Shown piece after piece: positions 35,271-46,800 of a stretch of 64,000 nt of DNA. Within the stretch, counting starts at the first letter, position 1; every line of letters starts with the position of its first letter. The notes under the pieces are model-generated. The model saw nothing but the letters and a program-made list of their open reading frames with translations, was not told where the DNA came from and did not search any database. Position numbers and translations under genes: made by a program. The stretch is from Oxyruncus cristatus (Eukaryota; Chordata; Aves; Passeriformes; Cotingidae). The stretch is from NCBI GenBank assembly GCA_013399855.1, contig VXAY01001313.1, forward strand, positions 2,564,557 through 2,628,556. The letters run 5' to 3'.

Positions 35271-38200
35271 GTAAGTTACCACTGCTGGGACCAGGACACA
35301 AATAATGGGGAGCTGCTCTAAGTTTTGGCCTTTGCAGCTTAGTAAGGAATGCTTTACTAAGCTTTTAAAAATCTGTGCTTTTGAAGCGCTTTTAAAGATC
35401 TGTGGAGCAATACTTGGGTGTTCAGTTGGTGGAGCTCTGTTGGAATTTTCTGATTTGTGGGAGCCAGTTCATTTGCCTGCAGCTGAAAAAGGGGTGACTG
35501 AAACATTTCCTGCCCCTGGCTGGGCTATTCTCCCCCAGCTCTGGCATTGCTGTGGAACCTTCCCTGAATCAGCCCCTCAGCTCTGGAGTTTTGCTGGCAA
35601 GACATAAAAACCAGAGCAAGGTGACTGGCGGAGGAGGATTGCCTAAGCTCCTGTGGTTGAAGCTGTTGTTAAATATCTGTTAGTTTTCCTGCAGTTGTGC
35701 AAATTGCATGGGCTGAGGCATTAGAGATGCCCTTGTCGCTCCTGGAGAAGGCTTTATCTCTGTTTGGAAAACTTCCATCCATGCTGGGTCTTGGGGGTTT
35801 TTTTTTACCTTTATAGTGAAGTAGAGCAGATGGCTCTTCATATGATGCCCTTCCTCTTCTGTTAAAGAGGAATAGAAACTATTAAGAAATTGTTTTTCCA
35901 TTGTGTTTTAGGAACACTTCAAGAATGAGTCCACCACAAGATAGAAATAGAAATTCCTGCAGCAGTGAGACTCTGGCGAAGTGCTTTCAAGCAAAGAAGG
36001 ACTTGGAAACAGCTATATCTGGAATTGTCAAAGCTGAACAGCAGATTAAAGAGAACTGGCGGGAGGTAATTTTAAATTATTTTAAAAAAATATTTTAATA
36101 AATAACATTACTGTAATGACACTTTGTTATTCCAGAGTACTTACTATTGTCTTGAGGATCTGAAATTTTCCTAGAGACTTACAAACATGTTGCTGAGTCA
36201 TTTGGTCATGCTCTTGATAAATTCCTGTATTAAAGCTTAGGCATGCAGGATTTCCTAAAGCTGTTGATTGAAAAATAAGAATTGAGAGATATTGCAAGTA
36301 ACACTGTTGTTTGTTACTTTTTTGAAGGTAGCATTGGAACTTTTACTAACCTGAGTTATGTGGTGCTGTGGATGACTGTGATTAGTTTTTGAGAAATAAG
36401 TTGCTCCAGCAGATCTTGCCACCTGCCTGTGACAAACAGCATTTTGTCATCAGCGCAGCACATGTTTGCTCACAGTGTTTGGCACATGTTCTAGAAGTGC
36501 TGGGTGTTGCCTTGCAGGTCAAAGCGAAGATCCACAGCCACATCAGCCGGCACCTGGAATGCCTGCGCAGCCGCGAGGTCTGGCTGTTCGAGCAGGTGGA
36601 TCTCATCCAGCAGCTCAAGGAGGAGGCCTTGCAGCAGCAGGCGCAGCAGCTCTACTGGGTAAGGTTTGCTTGGTCACGTGTTGCACTGGCAGTTTTGAGC
36701 AAACTTTGTCCTTGCAAGTATTTCCTCAATTTTAATCCTAGAAGCCGAAACAATAACGTGTGTTTTGTCTTCCATGCAGTATTTGGGACAGTTCAATTGC
36801 CTTATTCATCAGCTGGAACGCTCCTATAGCAATGAACTAGCAAACCAGATCTCAGTTTGCCTGGAGAGGTAAATATATTTTATTTATATTTTATTTGTGG
36901 TTTATATTTTACCAACACAGTTGGTTTTATTTGGACTTACGAATTTAGTCTGGTTCGTTTTTTTTTTTTTAATTTAATAGAACTAATAATAGATCTCCCT
37001 GTTACTACTTTTTTAATGGTTCCTAGAAATAAGATACTTGAAGCGGTCTGAGATGATTCCTCTCATGTTTTTTTATTTTTTATCTTGGATTTAAACCAGG
37101 ACTAAAAGAAGCAGGGAGGTATTAATCTGTGCAGATTATTTCAAATATTAGTTGTTGATGGCAACTGAAGTGAGAAGGTGAAACTTGTGTTTTGCTGGCT
37201 ATTTATTCTGTTCTGTGATTTGTGGATAGGCATCTCTTTCTTTTATGCAAGTATTAATTTTTTTTTTTACCTAATTAGTGCCAAGTCAACTTGGAAGCCT
37301 TTTTATGAAATAATGGAGTGACTTTCAATACAGGACAGAAGAATAAAATTGTAATTTTTTTTTCCTTCTGTAACTGTTGTCTTATTCTTTCAGACTGGAA
37401 GGTCTCACACTTAAACCAGAAGAGTCTTCCATCCTGAATTTTGAGGCTGACACCTCTTACCTTCGCCAGGCTATTACCTCATTTGGTTCAATTAAAACAA
37501 TGGTAAGCACCAAGACTTCCCTGGGCTGGAATACTTACCTAAAAAAAAGTTTGTTTTTTTTTTTATTCAGCAGTGTGATAAATTCCAAGGGATAGTTCTA
37601 CTTGTAGTTACAGCTTGAATGGAACCTGTGTACGAGTCATATGGTTTTAGCTGTATGAGTAACTGTTGCATGTAGTTCTCAGTTTCACTGAGTTTAGTTA
37701 TCTGCTTATGTACATGTTTTTTTAATATATTTTGGCAGATGCTGATGAAATGACTGCTGTATTCTTACTCGATTCCACCAACTGAAAATTAATTTTACAG
37801 TTTTCTTTAGATATTAATAGTTAAATATTGTAGATGGCTTTCTGTGGTAACAGTGTTCTGGGATTCTAATCTAAGCAGCATATTTCCTGTATTATTGGAG
37901 ACAGTTCTCTTAAAGGAAGTGAACTGAAAGTAGTATTTTTTAGTAAATCTTTGGTTAGCCACAAAGCATTGACTGATTGTAACTGCACTTGACTTCTGCT
38001 TTATTGTAGAATTCATCCTCAAAACTGGACAAAATGGAGATGGAAATTAACTTTTATTTTTCTTTCAGCAAACCTCAGAGAGAGAGAATGCTTCTCCCTG
38101 GTTCCTGGGGCAGAACTGTGCCCTCATGAACTGTGAGCAGGTAAGATTAGAACCTGTGTCTGTGTTTAATTGCATTAAAGGGAAGAGGAGAACTCAAGCA

Positions 38201-41113
38201 CGTTACGTGAGCTTGAGTAATGCCTTGTGTTTGTTTAAGATGCTTGAGTAGCCAGTAACAGTGGCTGTGGTGAGCACTAGTGATCCGATGTTGTAGCTGC
38301 TCCAGGAACAGACATGCAAGAACGTACGATGAAAGGGTATGTGGGTGTGACTGTCGGTCAGAATTTTTTAATTGAAGGTTGCTTTGTGTTGTCAGGCCAG
38401 GACTTGGAACTGTCCAACTCCTTTTAATGCAGAAATTCATGGGGAAATGTTATGTTGGGCTCTGCACAGTGTCAGTGAAGGAGGGCAGCAAATCAGTAAT
38501 GGGATTTGGGGGCCAGGAGCAGGGTTATGGCTGGGTTACACGTCTCAGACCTCTGCATTTTGGAAGTTGTCGCTTCCCTTTCTTGTAATTTGCCCTCTGA
38601 AGAATCTGGGCTCACAAAACAATCAGTGCAGTGGCTTCAAGTCGTACAGGCAATTGAAGATTTACTTTTTTTGTAATTAGAAGGGAATGGTTTTTCTTTT
38701 GGTGCAGAAATACTGATGCATGTTGATGTTCACCATAGATTGCCCGAGCAATTAGACATTCTCATGACCTGTAGCAACATTGTTTCTCAGCAGAAGACAC
38801 TGTGTGGCACAGTGAGTGCCTCACTTGCAGACTGGCTACTGGGAAGCAGACCTGTGGCTGCTCACCAGGCTCCGTATGTTCCCAGCACCAATCTTGAGGA
38901 ATGGGTTACACAAAAATGTGTGTCAGAGCCCAGCCAGGTAAGCCTTTTGTGCTTAACCTAGTTTTTAACAGAGGGGAAAACAGAGTATATGATAGCAGGC
39001 AGAATATGGTGGGAATGAAACCTTCTGTAATTCTCTTTATTCTGCTTCATGTTTGGCTAATCCTTTGGCACTTACCATCTGGGTGCTCCAAGCTGTAACT
39101 ATGCAAAACAGTTACTGAACTTGGTCCTTTAGTCTTAATAGTATTTCAATGTGTCTTTACTAGGATTTGGATTCTTCCAAAGTTTGTTATTCTGAGCAAG
39201 CCTGGGGAAATCTGAAAGATTTGGAGAACTGGCTCCTGCAGAATCAGCAGTGTGATGTTGCTGGGAAGACAGATTCCCCTGGCCGTAAGGACTCCACCGC
39301 TACTTCCAGCTCATCCTTTTCCACTATTGAAAAGGTGGAGGAATTGGAATACCTTGGACAAGAAGAGATGGACCTTTCTGACTGGCTGATTACTGCTGAC
39401 ACAGAAAATGGAAATACTGCTTCAGATGAGAAATGGAAGTATGAGTTTAAACCTTTTAGGGAAGAATGCAATTTGAGTGATTGGCTCCTCAAAGCTGAAA
39501 CGTGTACCAGTTGTCGTGGCAGCCAGGTCAAAAATGTGGAAATTGAGAACCTGGGAAATCTGAAGTGCCTGAATGAGCATCTTGATGGAAAGAAATCGCC
39601 CACTACATCTGCTGTAAGTGCTTGGCTTCTTCAACATCCCCAGGCCCCCTTTAAAGTGGAAGATGTGTGCAAAGCTAATGAGCTGTGTGCCAGCTTTTCA
39701 GAATGTGTGTGTGATGAAAACTGTGGAAAAGAGGCTCTTTGTAAATGGCTTCTGAAGAAGGATTGGAAGGATAAAAATGGAGTTCCGGTCAGCCAGAAAG
39801 ATACACCAGACCCTGAGCATGAGAAGACCAAGTCTGCTGCCAGTACCTGGCTTAACCCCACACAGCAGCTCACAGGGGAGCCCATGAGTGCAGAGAAAGC
39901 CGATTATTCAGCAGAGATCGCAGAACCCTTGAAAGTATTGCTGGAAAGGCCTCTGACGAGCTGGCTGGCCAAGGCTGAGCACAGAGCAGAAAGTGCAGAA
40001 GAAAAGGCGAGTCGGGAAAAAGCAGACAAGAGTTTCAAGAGTCCTTTCCTAGACCTCCTGGCTCCGTTCCACCTCCCCTTGAATGTAAACAGTTGGGTGT
40101 TGACTTCAAATGACCTAGAAAATGCAAACCCGCCTCCAGCGGAAGATAAATGGCTTCTGCGCAAGAAAGCACAAGTGAGCAGAAATTTTTGTTACTGCTC
40201 TGTCTCATGTGCTGGGTTTATTGTTTTGCTGTAACAACTTCCTTCTCTTTGAAATTCATAGCTCTTCTGGGTGATACTGACTGACAGCTTTAGGTTTCTT
40301 AGCTCTTTTAATATTTTCATGATAATTAGTTACTTAACACAAAGCAATGTTATACTAAATGAAGAAAGCATTAATCTCAAACACTCAGAAGTCAGTTTTG
40401 GTTTTGTTTTTGAACACTTAGCAGAATTTGAAGATACGTCAGAATGTATTTGTGTTTGGGGATCAGTAATTATGGTGACTTCTCTTTCAGGACTTTGGCC
40501 TTCCTACAGTTTGTGACCTTTTTGCCTGTATGAAACTCAGTGGAGATAATGAAAAGTGGCTGTATCGATCTCCTTTACAGGTAGGATGCACAGAGTGTAT
40601 TAGAACAGCTGAGCCTAAACATGACTTGGGGGTACAGAACACAGACACTGGCAGCTAATGGTCATCTTCAGTTCTTTAAATGTAACGCTTAGAAGTGTTG
40701 TAATTTCCTCCCAATAGACCATTCTCTTTTGTCATTATTCCTCCTCTTTTGATAACAAGCCAGAGAAGGAATGACTTATATTCTTGTGTAAATCACTCAA
40801 CTGATTGACACTTGGTCACTTCAGTTGGAACTAGAACGTGCAATTAATGTGTAAATTTCCAGGGGGTAGTATATTTACAACTGACATCATGTTTTTCCTT
40901 TCTGTCAATACCTGTTTGTTATTGTTTTTGAAATTGATAACAACAGTCCTTGGCAGGAGTACTTCAAACCTTAAAAGGCAAGATACTCATTCTAGGAGGA
41001 ATTTTAGTATGATTTTTTCCCCCCCCGTGTATCTTATACATGTTATTTTTGCCAAAGTGTTGGTTTCTATTAATGAAAGAGAGTAACCCCATTTTAAATT
41101 TGTTTAGATGTGA
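35269..41113 (+). CDS. NCOA4: Nuclear receptor coactivator 4 (ferritinophagy receptor), full spliced CDS
   Basis: Reconstructed CDS: 35269-35270, 35912-36065, 36518-36658, 36780-36868, 37394-37502, 38069-38140, 38791-38937, 39164-40174, 40491-40580, 41108-41113; 606 residues (human 614), all GT-AG and in frame. Family role: NCOA4 carries iron-loaded ferritin to autophagosomes and lysosomes, is degraded via HERC2 when iron is replete, and was first described as androgen-receptor coactivator ARA70. Residues about 30-130 form the conserved N-terminal coiled-coil region ([18 protein letters not shown]). The ferritin-binding segment retains the key Trp (505); the Ile paired with it in human (I489) is Leu 497 here. 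A Cys cluster (407, 413, 419, 421, 425, 431) matches the region reported to bind an Fe-S cluster. Twelve W-L/V motifs are spaced along residues 204-598. Confidence 0.97.
35912..36065 (+). CDS. NCOA4: NCOA4 exon 3 (residues 1-52)
   Basis: Completes the split start codon, then encodes the variable N-terminus and the start of the conserved helical domain ([20 protein letters not shown]). Acceptor TTGTGTTTTAG; donor GAG|GTAATT. Confidence 0.95.
36518..36658 (+). CDS. NCOA4: NCOA4 exon 4 (residues 53-99)
   Basis: Encodes [20 protein letters not shown] and the helix [15 protein letters not shown], nearly identical to the mammalian coiled coil. Acceptor CCTTGCAG; donor TGG|GTAAGG. Clearly more GC-rich than the neighbouring exons. 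Confidence 0.97.
36780..36868 (+). CDS. NCOA4: NCOA4 exon 5 (residues 100-129)
   Basis: Encodes [15 protein letters not shown] and [10 protein letters not shown]; the last codon (Arg) is split AG|A with the next exon. Acceptor TTCCATGCAG, donor GTAAAT. Confidence 0.96.
37394..37502 (+). CDS. NCOA4: NCOA4 exon 6 (residues 129-165)
   Basis: Encodes [19 protein letters not shown] and [14 protein letters not shown]. Acceptor TTCTTTCAG, donor ATG|GTAAGC. Confidence 0.96.
38069..38140 (+). CDS. NCOA4: NCOA4 exon 7 (residues 166-189)
   Basis: A 72-nt exon encoding a poorly conserved linker ending ...MNCEQ; the human counterpart ends ...MPEQ at the same junction. Both neighbouring junctions are phase 0, so it could be skipped without a frameshift. 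Confidence 0.85.
38791..38937 (+). CDS. NCOA4: NCOA4 exon 8 (residues 190-238)
   Basis: Encodes [20 protein letters not shown] and [12 protein letters not shown]. Of the nearby AGs only those at 38789-38790 and 38792-38793 keep the frame; together they form a CAGCAG tandem acceptor, so residue Gln190 may be optional. An upstream AG at 38706-38707 (GGTGCAG) would lead straight to a stop. Confidence 0.88.
39164..40174 (+). CDS. NCOA4: NCOA4 exon 9, large exon with ferritin-binding region (residues 239-575)
   Basis: 1011-nt exon encoding more than half the protein: most W-L motifs, the Cys-rich segment at 407-431 and the ferritin-binding segment around Trp505. It ends in [10 protein letters not shown], as in mammals. 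Acceptor CTTTACTAG, donor CAA|GTGAGC. Confidence 0.97.
40491..40580 (+). CDS. NCOA4: NCOA4 exon 10 (residues 576-605)
   Basis: Encodes [14 protein letters not shown] and [10 protein letters not shown], the conserved C-terminus. Acceptor CTCTTTCAG, donor CAG|GTAGGA. Confidence 0.97.
41108..41113 (+). CDS. NCOA4: NCOA4 exon 11 coding part: Met606 and stop
   Basis: After the acceptor TTTGTTTAG, the exon begins ATG TGA, giving the terminal Met and stop seen in mammalian NCOA4 (...PLQM). Confidence 0.92.
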   Translation: M

Positions 41114-42897
41114 AGAACTGGAAGTGTCGAATCATCCCCTTCCTGCTATCAGTCGCACATCGTGCTGAGTGACTGCAGCCAGCTGAGTTCTTGTGTTTTG
41201 TGTTCAGCCGTCTGCTTTTCCTTCTCAAATTATAACAAAAAGAAAGATTACTCATATAACAGAGTTATGGTGCAGAAGATGCCTTTTTGTTATGATTAAT
41301 TCTGAAATGTAAACCCACTGAGCATAAGCAATCTGATGCTATAGAGGTGTTGGCAAATTCCTGTCTGTTATGGGGATACAAGGATCTTCTTTCATGGGTT
41401 GTCACTTGAAGTATGTTGAAGCCAATGCAAGTATAAAGCAAAATCTTCCTGGTGCTGTGAAACGTCCACCTCTGGCAGTGACTTTAGAAGTGCTGCTGTT
41501 CCTTTCAGCTCCAACCACTTCGTCATGCATTGCATTCCAGCTTACGGGGATTGCAAGGTAATTTAGGCTGTATTTGGAAGCAATTTCTTTTATTGAGCAG
41601 TTGCCAACTTCAGAGGTTTCATTCGCATCTTGTATTGGTGCATCTGCCAGCTGTGTATGTGTAGTCCAGATTTTGAAAAGAACATGGATTTATGGGACCT
41701 GGCATGCAACAGGAGAATTGGGAACTTATTTTTAAATGAAAACTTTTCTTGCAAATTTTTGAGCCGTTCAGAGAACAGGGTAGTGTGTTAATTTTCGTGC
41801 ACCAGGAGATCAGATCCTACCATGTCCCCAGCATTTAATAACTATTTGAATGTCCCTGGAAAAGCTGTAAAAGGGAATGTGTATGTTTCTGCTAGTTCTA
41901 GATAATTCATAATGAATTTTTAGTGACTAAACCACTGCAAAGCAGGCATCTCAGCCATATAATATTTAAAGGTAATACTTGGGGAATTAGATGCCTTTCA
42001 GCAGATTGATGTTTCATTGGGAAACACTAACTTGGCAAACTGTGTGGCTCCCACTGATGCAGTTAAAGGTATTTAATCTGTGGATTTCCATGTGATTATG
42101 CATGTGAAAGTGGGGTCCAGTAACTCACATCCCTATCGCTGTGTACACAATATGAGCAACACCTCTTCAGATATTTAGCATTTGAGCCCATAGGAAAGAA
42201 TGCAAAGATGTTAGGGGGAAATACGGATCATGAAAAACTGAAGTTTCGTAGTTTTCTGGTGCAGTTTCTATTCACTTAACAAATTGCTCTTTATGAAAAT
42301 AGCCTCCCCTTCTCCCCTTCTGCAGCCTGCCTGGGAATGGAAGTTATTTGAGTTCTTCACAACCCTGTAGAAAAGAAATTATTATCAAGATCCGACCTTG
42401 GTACCACTTTGCAGTGTGAACACATTCCTGTCGGATTGAACCTGTGCATTTGTTTAAAAATAAGTTTTTAATCTGAGAAGGGGACACTGCACATCTGAAA
42501 CCAGGCCCTGAAAGGGCTTAACATCAGCAGACCACTTGAGGCTTTTGTACTTTCATAGGCAGGGCTTTCTGCTGGAGGCAGAAAGGTATTTTGGAAGTTC
42601 ACTGTCCCCTTCAAACGTGTCCTTGTTGCTGTATGGGAGGACTGCACTGTGACTACTCCAGTAATAGCCTGATGTGATTAGCAGTTGAATTTTATGAAGG
42701 TGATTGACGTGCAGCCCACCTCTTCTAATTAATTCCTTGTAGTTGTCATTGTGTGCTACTTTGTCAGTTCATTATGGGCCTTTAAAACTTGGAGGTATGT
42801 ATTCCTTTACTTACTCAACTGACTTGTTGTCACTAATTGATATTTATGTAAAACATTGATTAGTCTTTTCCATTAAAAAATAATTGCAACCAAAGGG
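41114..42897 (+). other. NCOA4: NCOA4 3' UTR
   Basis: AT-rich, without coding signal. An ATTAAA signal at 42872-42877, a plausible cleavage site some 15-20 nt later and a GT-rich element (GGGTGTGTTATGTCTC) just beyond make a good 3' end. The length of about 1.8 kb is an inference from this signal. Confidence 0.65.
42872..42877 (+). terminator. NCOA4: Poly(A) signal ATTAAA of NCOA4
   Basis: Common variant hexamer followed by a GT-rich downstream element. Confidence 0.6.
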
Positions 42898-45800
42898 TGT
42901 GTTATGTCTCTTTTGCAAGATGGTTAACAAAAAATGCTGTGGCACATGTCCTGGTTAGCCTCTGTCTGGGAGCTGCTGCGGTTGTGCTTCCATCCTCGGA
43001 TGAGATTCATGTGCTTTAGTTCATTTCACCCCTGCCTGGAGCTGCACGGAGCTCCACTGGGAAAGGGGGGAAACCCTGGGACAGGATACACAGCCAGTGG
43101 GGAACTCCTGCCTTTTACTGCCCTGCAGCGTGCGCCCCTGGACACGCAGCTCTGTGTCTGAATCACCCGGGCTTTGCTCAGCTGCTCTAAGAAATACAGA
43201 CTTAAGCAAAGTGGCACATTTACTTCTTATCACTCTTGAATACCTAAAGAGGACTCTTGGATTTTAGTAGCTTTTGGTGCTCTTCTCCCACGGCTGAAAA
43301 CCATCTGTGGTCTGGCTGTGCAATTGGAATTGAGTTCCTCTCTGGCTCTCCTGGTGTTTGAACATCTGACTCCCTGCATGAGTGGTTCCTCCTTTGAGGA
43401 TTTTCCATTCCTTTAAAGTGCAGCCTGCCTTGTACCAGTAACATTTACAGCTGGGCCTGGCAACCTTTCAGCCACGGTACTTTGAATTTCATGGGTGTAT
43501 CCTGAATGTTCATCCTTGAAAGACAGGGAAAAAGATACTATTAACTCATCCCAAGACAAAGAGGTCAGAATAACAGGAGCAGAGAATGCTGTTCATGGCT
43601 TCTCAAATTTTGGAGAGCTTTTTTTGAACAATCTCAGATATCAGATGGATGCCTTGTGGTGAGGGATGCTTCCTTCCCTCCCTCACCCCTCCCTGGAGCA
43701 GGGTGCTTGCAGGGTTCCTGGGACACCAGCTCCACTCCTTGGCCCCAAACCAGCTGTGGTGCAGTTGGGCAGCTCTTGTCAGAGGCAGGGAGAGAGCGTG
43801 GCTGGCAGAGGGGGGGGAGACACCCAAGGGGGACACATGACTGGTATTAATAATGCTGTGAAAGTACCAGAAAGGGTTGTGGTACCCTCTGGTGTCCCTG
43901 CACTGGGCTGGGATTGACCAGCACAGTCCAATACTCACAGAGTACACAGAGCTCCACTTAAAACATACCAGTTTCCTATCCAGAATTTATGAAGGAGAGG
44001 AGTAGCCTTCTGTTAAAGTATAAAAAAGGTTTTTCCCCTTCTTTTGAAGTCACAGGAAACACAGGCTATGAACACTGGATCATTTTTCTCCCCTAACATA
44101 TGTTTGCCTCCTATTTTCAAAAGCAGCTTCTTGCTTCAGGGAAGCTGGAGATTTCTACCATGACTAGTAGAAATCTGTTGATTTTTCAACAAATTCCCCC
44201 AACCGTAAGAGAAGTCACCTGCTGACAGGGAATGTGGTTTGCCTTTCTGTTCCAAAGACTAAGCAAACCCAGCTTCACAAGGTTCGAAAAGCTTTCATTA
44301 CACCCATTGTCCCAGGCTCCCTCAGTTGCTGCCCCGGCAGGGGAAGCTGTCATGGATCTCAGCAAAGCTGGATGCCACGACCGGCACCAAAACCCTGCTC
44401 TTCAAGATGGCCAAGGTCTCCCATGCTCACATTTATGTAATGCTGCGTGGGAGGGCTGTAACTTGCTTGCCAAATCCTGTTTGCAACTTGATTTTACTTC
44501 CTTTTATTCTTACTGAACTTGCACATACTTTTGGTATATTGATTGTTTGCCATTAAGCTGTGAACACAATATGCCATGACACAGATTATCGTAAACATAT
44601 TCTCTGTATTCCGTACGCACAATTCACCTCCCTCACTGCTGCCTCCACGCTGGTTGTGTTCCATAGCTCAAACTATGCATCACTCCATATAGGAATTATG
44701 AACCAAAGCTTTTGATAGCTGTAACACAGCTATTTCAGAAAAATGCACTCAGCTCTGCCCCTGAGCTAAGAGATTCCAGGAGATCTGAGGGTATTGCAGA
44801 CCACATAACACATTAAGTTGTTCAAGAGTCAGTCTAGCTTTAAGGTTGTGCTAACTCTGAACTTCAAAAGACTTACATTATCTCTAGTGTACCTAAAGGA
44901 CGAAAGACATTTGTTAAGCTTCAGAGTTTTCCCGTTTAATTAGGGCAGAGAGCTCCTGGGTCATATTTGAGTCCTGAAAAAGTCTCCAGAAAACCTAAAA
45001 GATACATTGCAAAATTCCTGATTTAAAAAGCAACGCTCACCCACCATCAGCCCCCAGAGCAGCTCTCAATCCTTCATCTGTCTCGGTCAAGAGCGCTGGA
45101 ACTGAAGTCCAATTAATGGTGACCAAAAAATGTGGGGGAGGAACTCACTGATGCCAACGGGGAGGGAAGAAGCTCAGAAGAAAGAGCACGTTTTCCTGAT
45201 GTCCCATGTGACAGCGCTGCCAGTCCCACGTCACCTTTGTGCAGCCTGCGAGCAGGGGACAGTTTCTCTGGTGGTACAGCCCTCAAAAAATGCCCACTGC
45301 GAAGTCCAGCTCTCACACCACAACAGTAATATGCAGCCTGCGGAAGACTGTGAAACATAAGGCTTAACAAAAACAGGCATTGCTGGCAGAAAGCATCTAA
45401 TTGGACCTAGTATCCAAGCAAAGCTAACTGAGTTCAGCTGTGAGGGCTCATTAGCTGGAGCTCTATAAAAAGCTGGTCTCAGGGGTCATTTCCTCCCAAG
45501 GAGGGTTCTTAGCAAAAGCTGCATTTCTTTTTGGAGGAAGGTAAGAGTTACCACCTTCCTGTTACTGCTTTTTTTTGTTGCCTTTATTTTGTCAGGTGCA
45601 ATGTAGTTATCAAGAGCTGTTTCAGTAGGGAGAGCTCAATGTAGACTCTTGTTTAGCTTAAGTTGCCTGCTAAGTAGTAAGCTTCCTGTTTTTCCCTGAC
45701 CCTGCCTTCATACTGTCTTCAGACCTGTTTAATAATTTACCTGTTTAATTCTTTAAACATTGAAGGAATGAGCTGCTGTACAGTAACTCTAATTACTGAA

Positions 45801-46444
45801 GTAATTAACATCTTATTGTTTAATTTATGCACAAATGATGCTTGGTACATGGTTTAATTTTAACACTGGAAAAAGTGTAGGTTCATCACAGTCTTCATTC
45901 TGCCAAAACTTTACAAATGGTATTTCAGGCAAAAAGGTTTGTGCTAATTAAAAATCCTGTAATAAGCAATGAGAGGAGTCTTTATCCTGTTTGGTTTTTA
46001 ACTGCTGTGGCTATTTGAGTTCTGAGATACTGGAGCACCCAAGTGTTTTGATAATCCAATGGCAGCTGTTTTGCAGCAGCAACTGCACCTCATCCATAAA
46101 CAACCAGTTCCTTATTTATCAGAGCAAAAAAGGGCGTGCAGTCAAGCCTCACCATAAGCACACATCAGGAGACCATCAGCCTGCTAATCACTTCCCTCAC
46201 CCACTGACTGTCCCAGGATTTTATCACGTTGGTCCTTCAAAATAAATCCGTAAATAAGTCACTGGATGCAGCACGGTTTTGTCTTACCAGCAGTAGGAAC
46301 AGCAAAGAATAGAAATGGTATGGAGTAAGTACCACCCTTTTTATTAATGATGATGTCCCTTTTTATAGCTCGCCTTGTGCTGGCAGAGTAACAAGCCTTG
46401 CCCTGTGCCAGTTGCCAGGTGCTGTGTGCTGAGGCTGCAGGGAA
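42898..46444. other. Intergenic region between convergent NCOA4 and TIMM23
   Basis: No protein-coding gene recognised. Moderately GC-rich patches occur at 43.0-43.1, 43.65-43.85, 44.3 and 45.1-45.35 kb, each with small overlapping frames that I do not trust. A promoter-like element at 45464-45540 is listed separately. AATAAA occurs on the plus strand at about 46241. Confidence 0.45.
45464..45540 (+). promoter_or_regulatory. Orphan TATA box followed by first-exon-like sequence and splice donor
   Basis: TATAAAAA at 45464-45471, a plausible start about 30 nt later (near 45495), then about 46 nt ending in TTGGAGGAAG and a consensus donor GTAAGAG at 45541. The spacing is that of a TATA-driven gene with a short non-coding first exon. 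I could not find convincing downstream coding exons; possible acceptors lie near 45928 and 46075. It may start a small non-coding RNA or be chance. Confidence 0.3.
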
Positions 46445-46800
46445 TGCTCTCTGGACACAGACTTTATTTATTACAGGGCTGTCGCTGCCATGCCCCAACA
46501 AACCTGGCAGCGGGACTCGAGCAGGCCTTGTGGCTCTGGCCCAGGGCTGGCTGGTGAGCGTGCCAGGGAGACTGTCTTGGTGGCCACTCTGTTCACTTGC
46601 AAGTCCAACAAATAGTGCTGCCTCTCCAGCAACTGGCTGGCGGGAAGGAAAGGGCCAGTCCTGCTACATGGTGTCAAGAGGTTCCTCCCAGCACAGCTTC
46701 CTTCAGTTTCACACTAATTGTAAATAAAACAGGAAGGGGCACCAGATATATCTCACAACTGATTTGATTGGTGACTAAGCAAGCGTGTCCTCTGCCCTGC
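46445..46800 (-). other. TIMM23: TIMM23 3' UTR
   Basis: Follows the TIMM23 stop on the minus strand. Two overlapping AATAAA hexamers (minus strand) at 46463-46472 give the likely end; another at 46340-46345 would extend it by ~120 nt. Plus-strand frames here are treated as antisense noise. Confidence 0.6.
46463..46472 (-). terminator. TIMM23: Overlapping poly(A) signals of TIMM23
   Basis: TTTATTTATT on the plus strand reads AATAAATAAA on the minus strand, about 330 nt after the stop codon. Confidence 0.6.

Noticed and set aside
38708..38790. NCOA4 exon 8 starting at 38708 or 38739
   Set aside because: Both acceptors would put the preceding phase-0 exon out of frame and reach a stop quickly.
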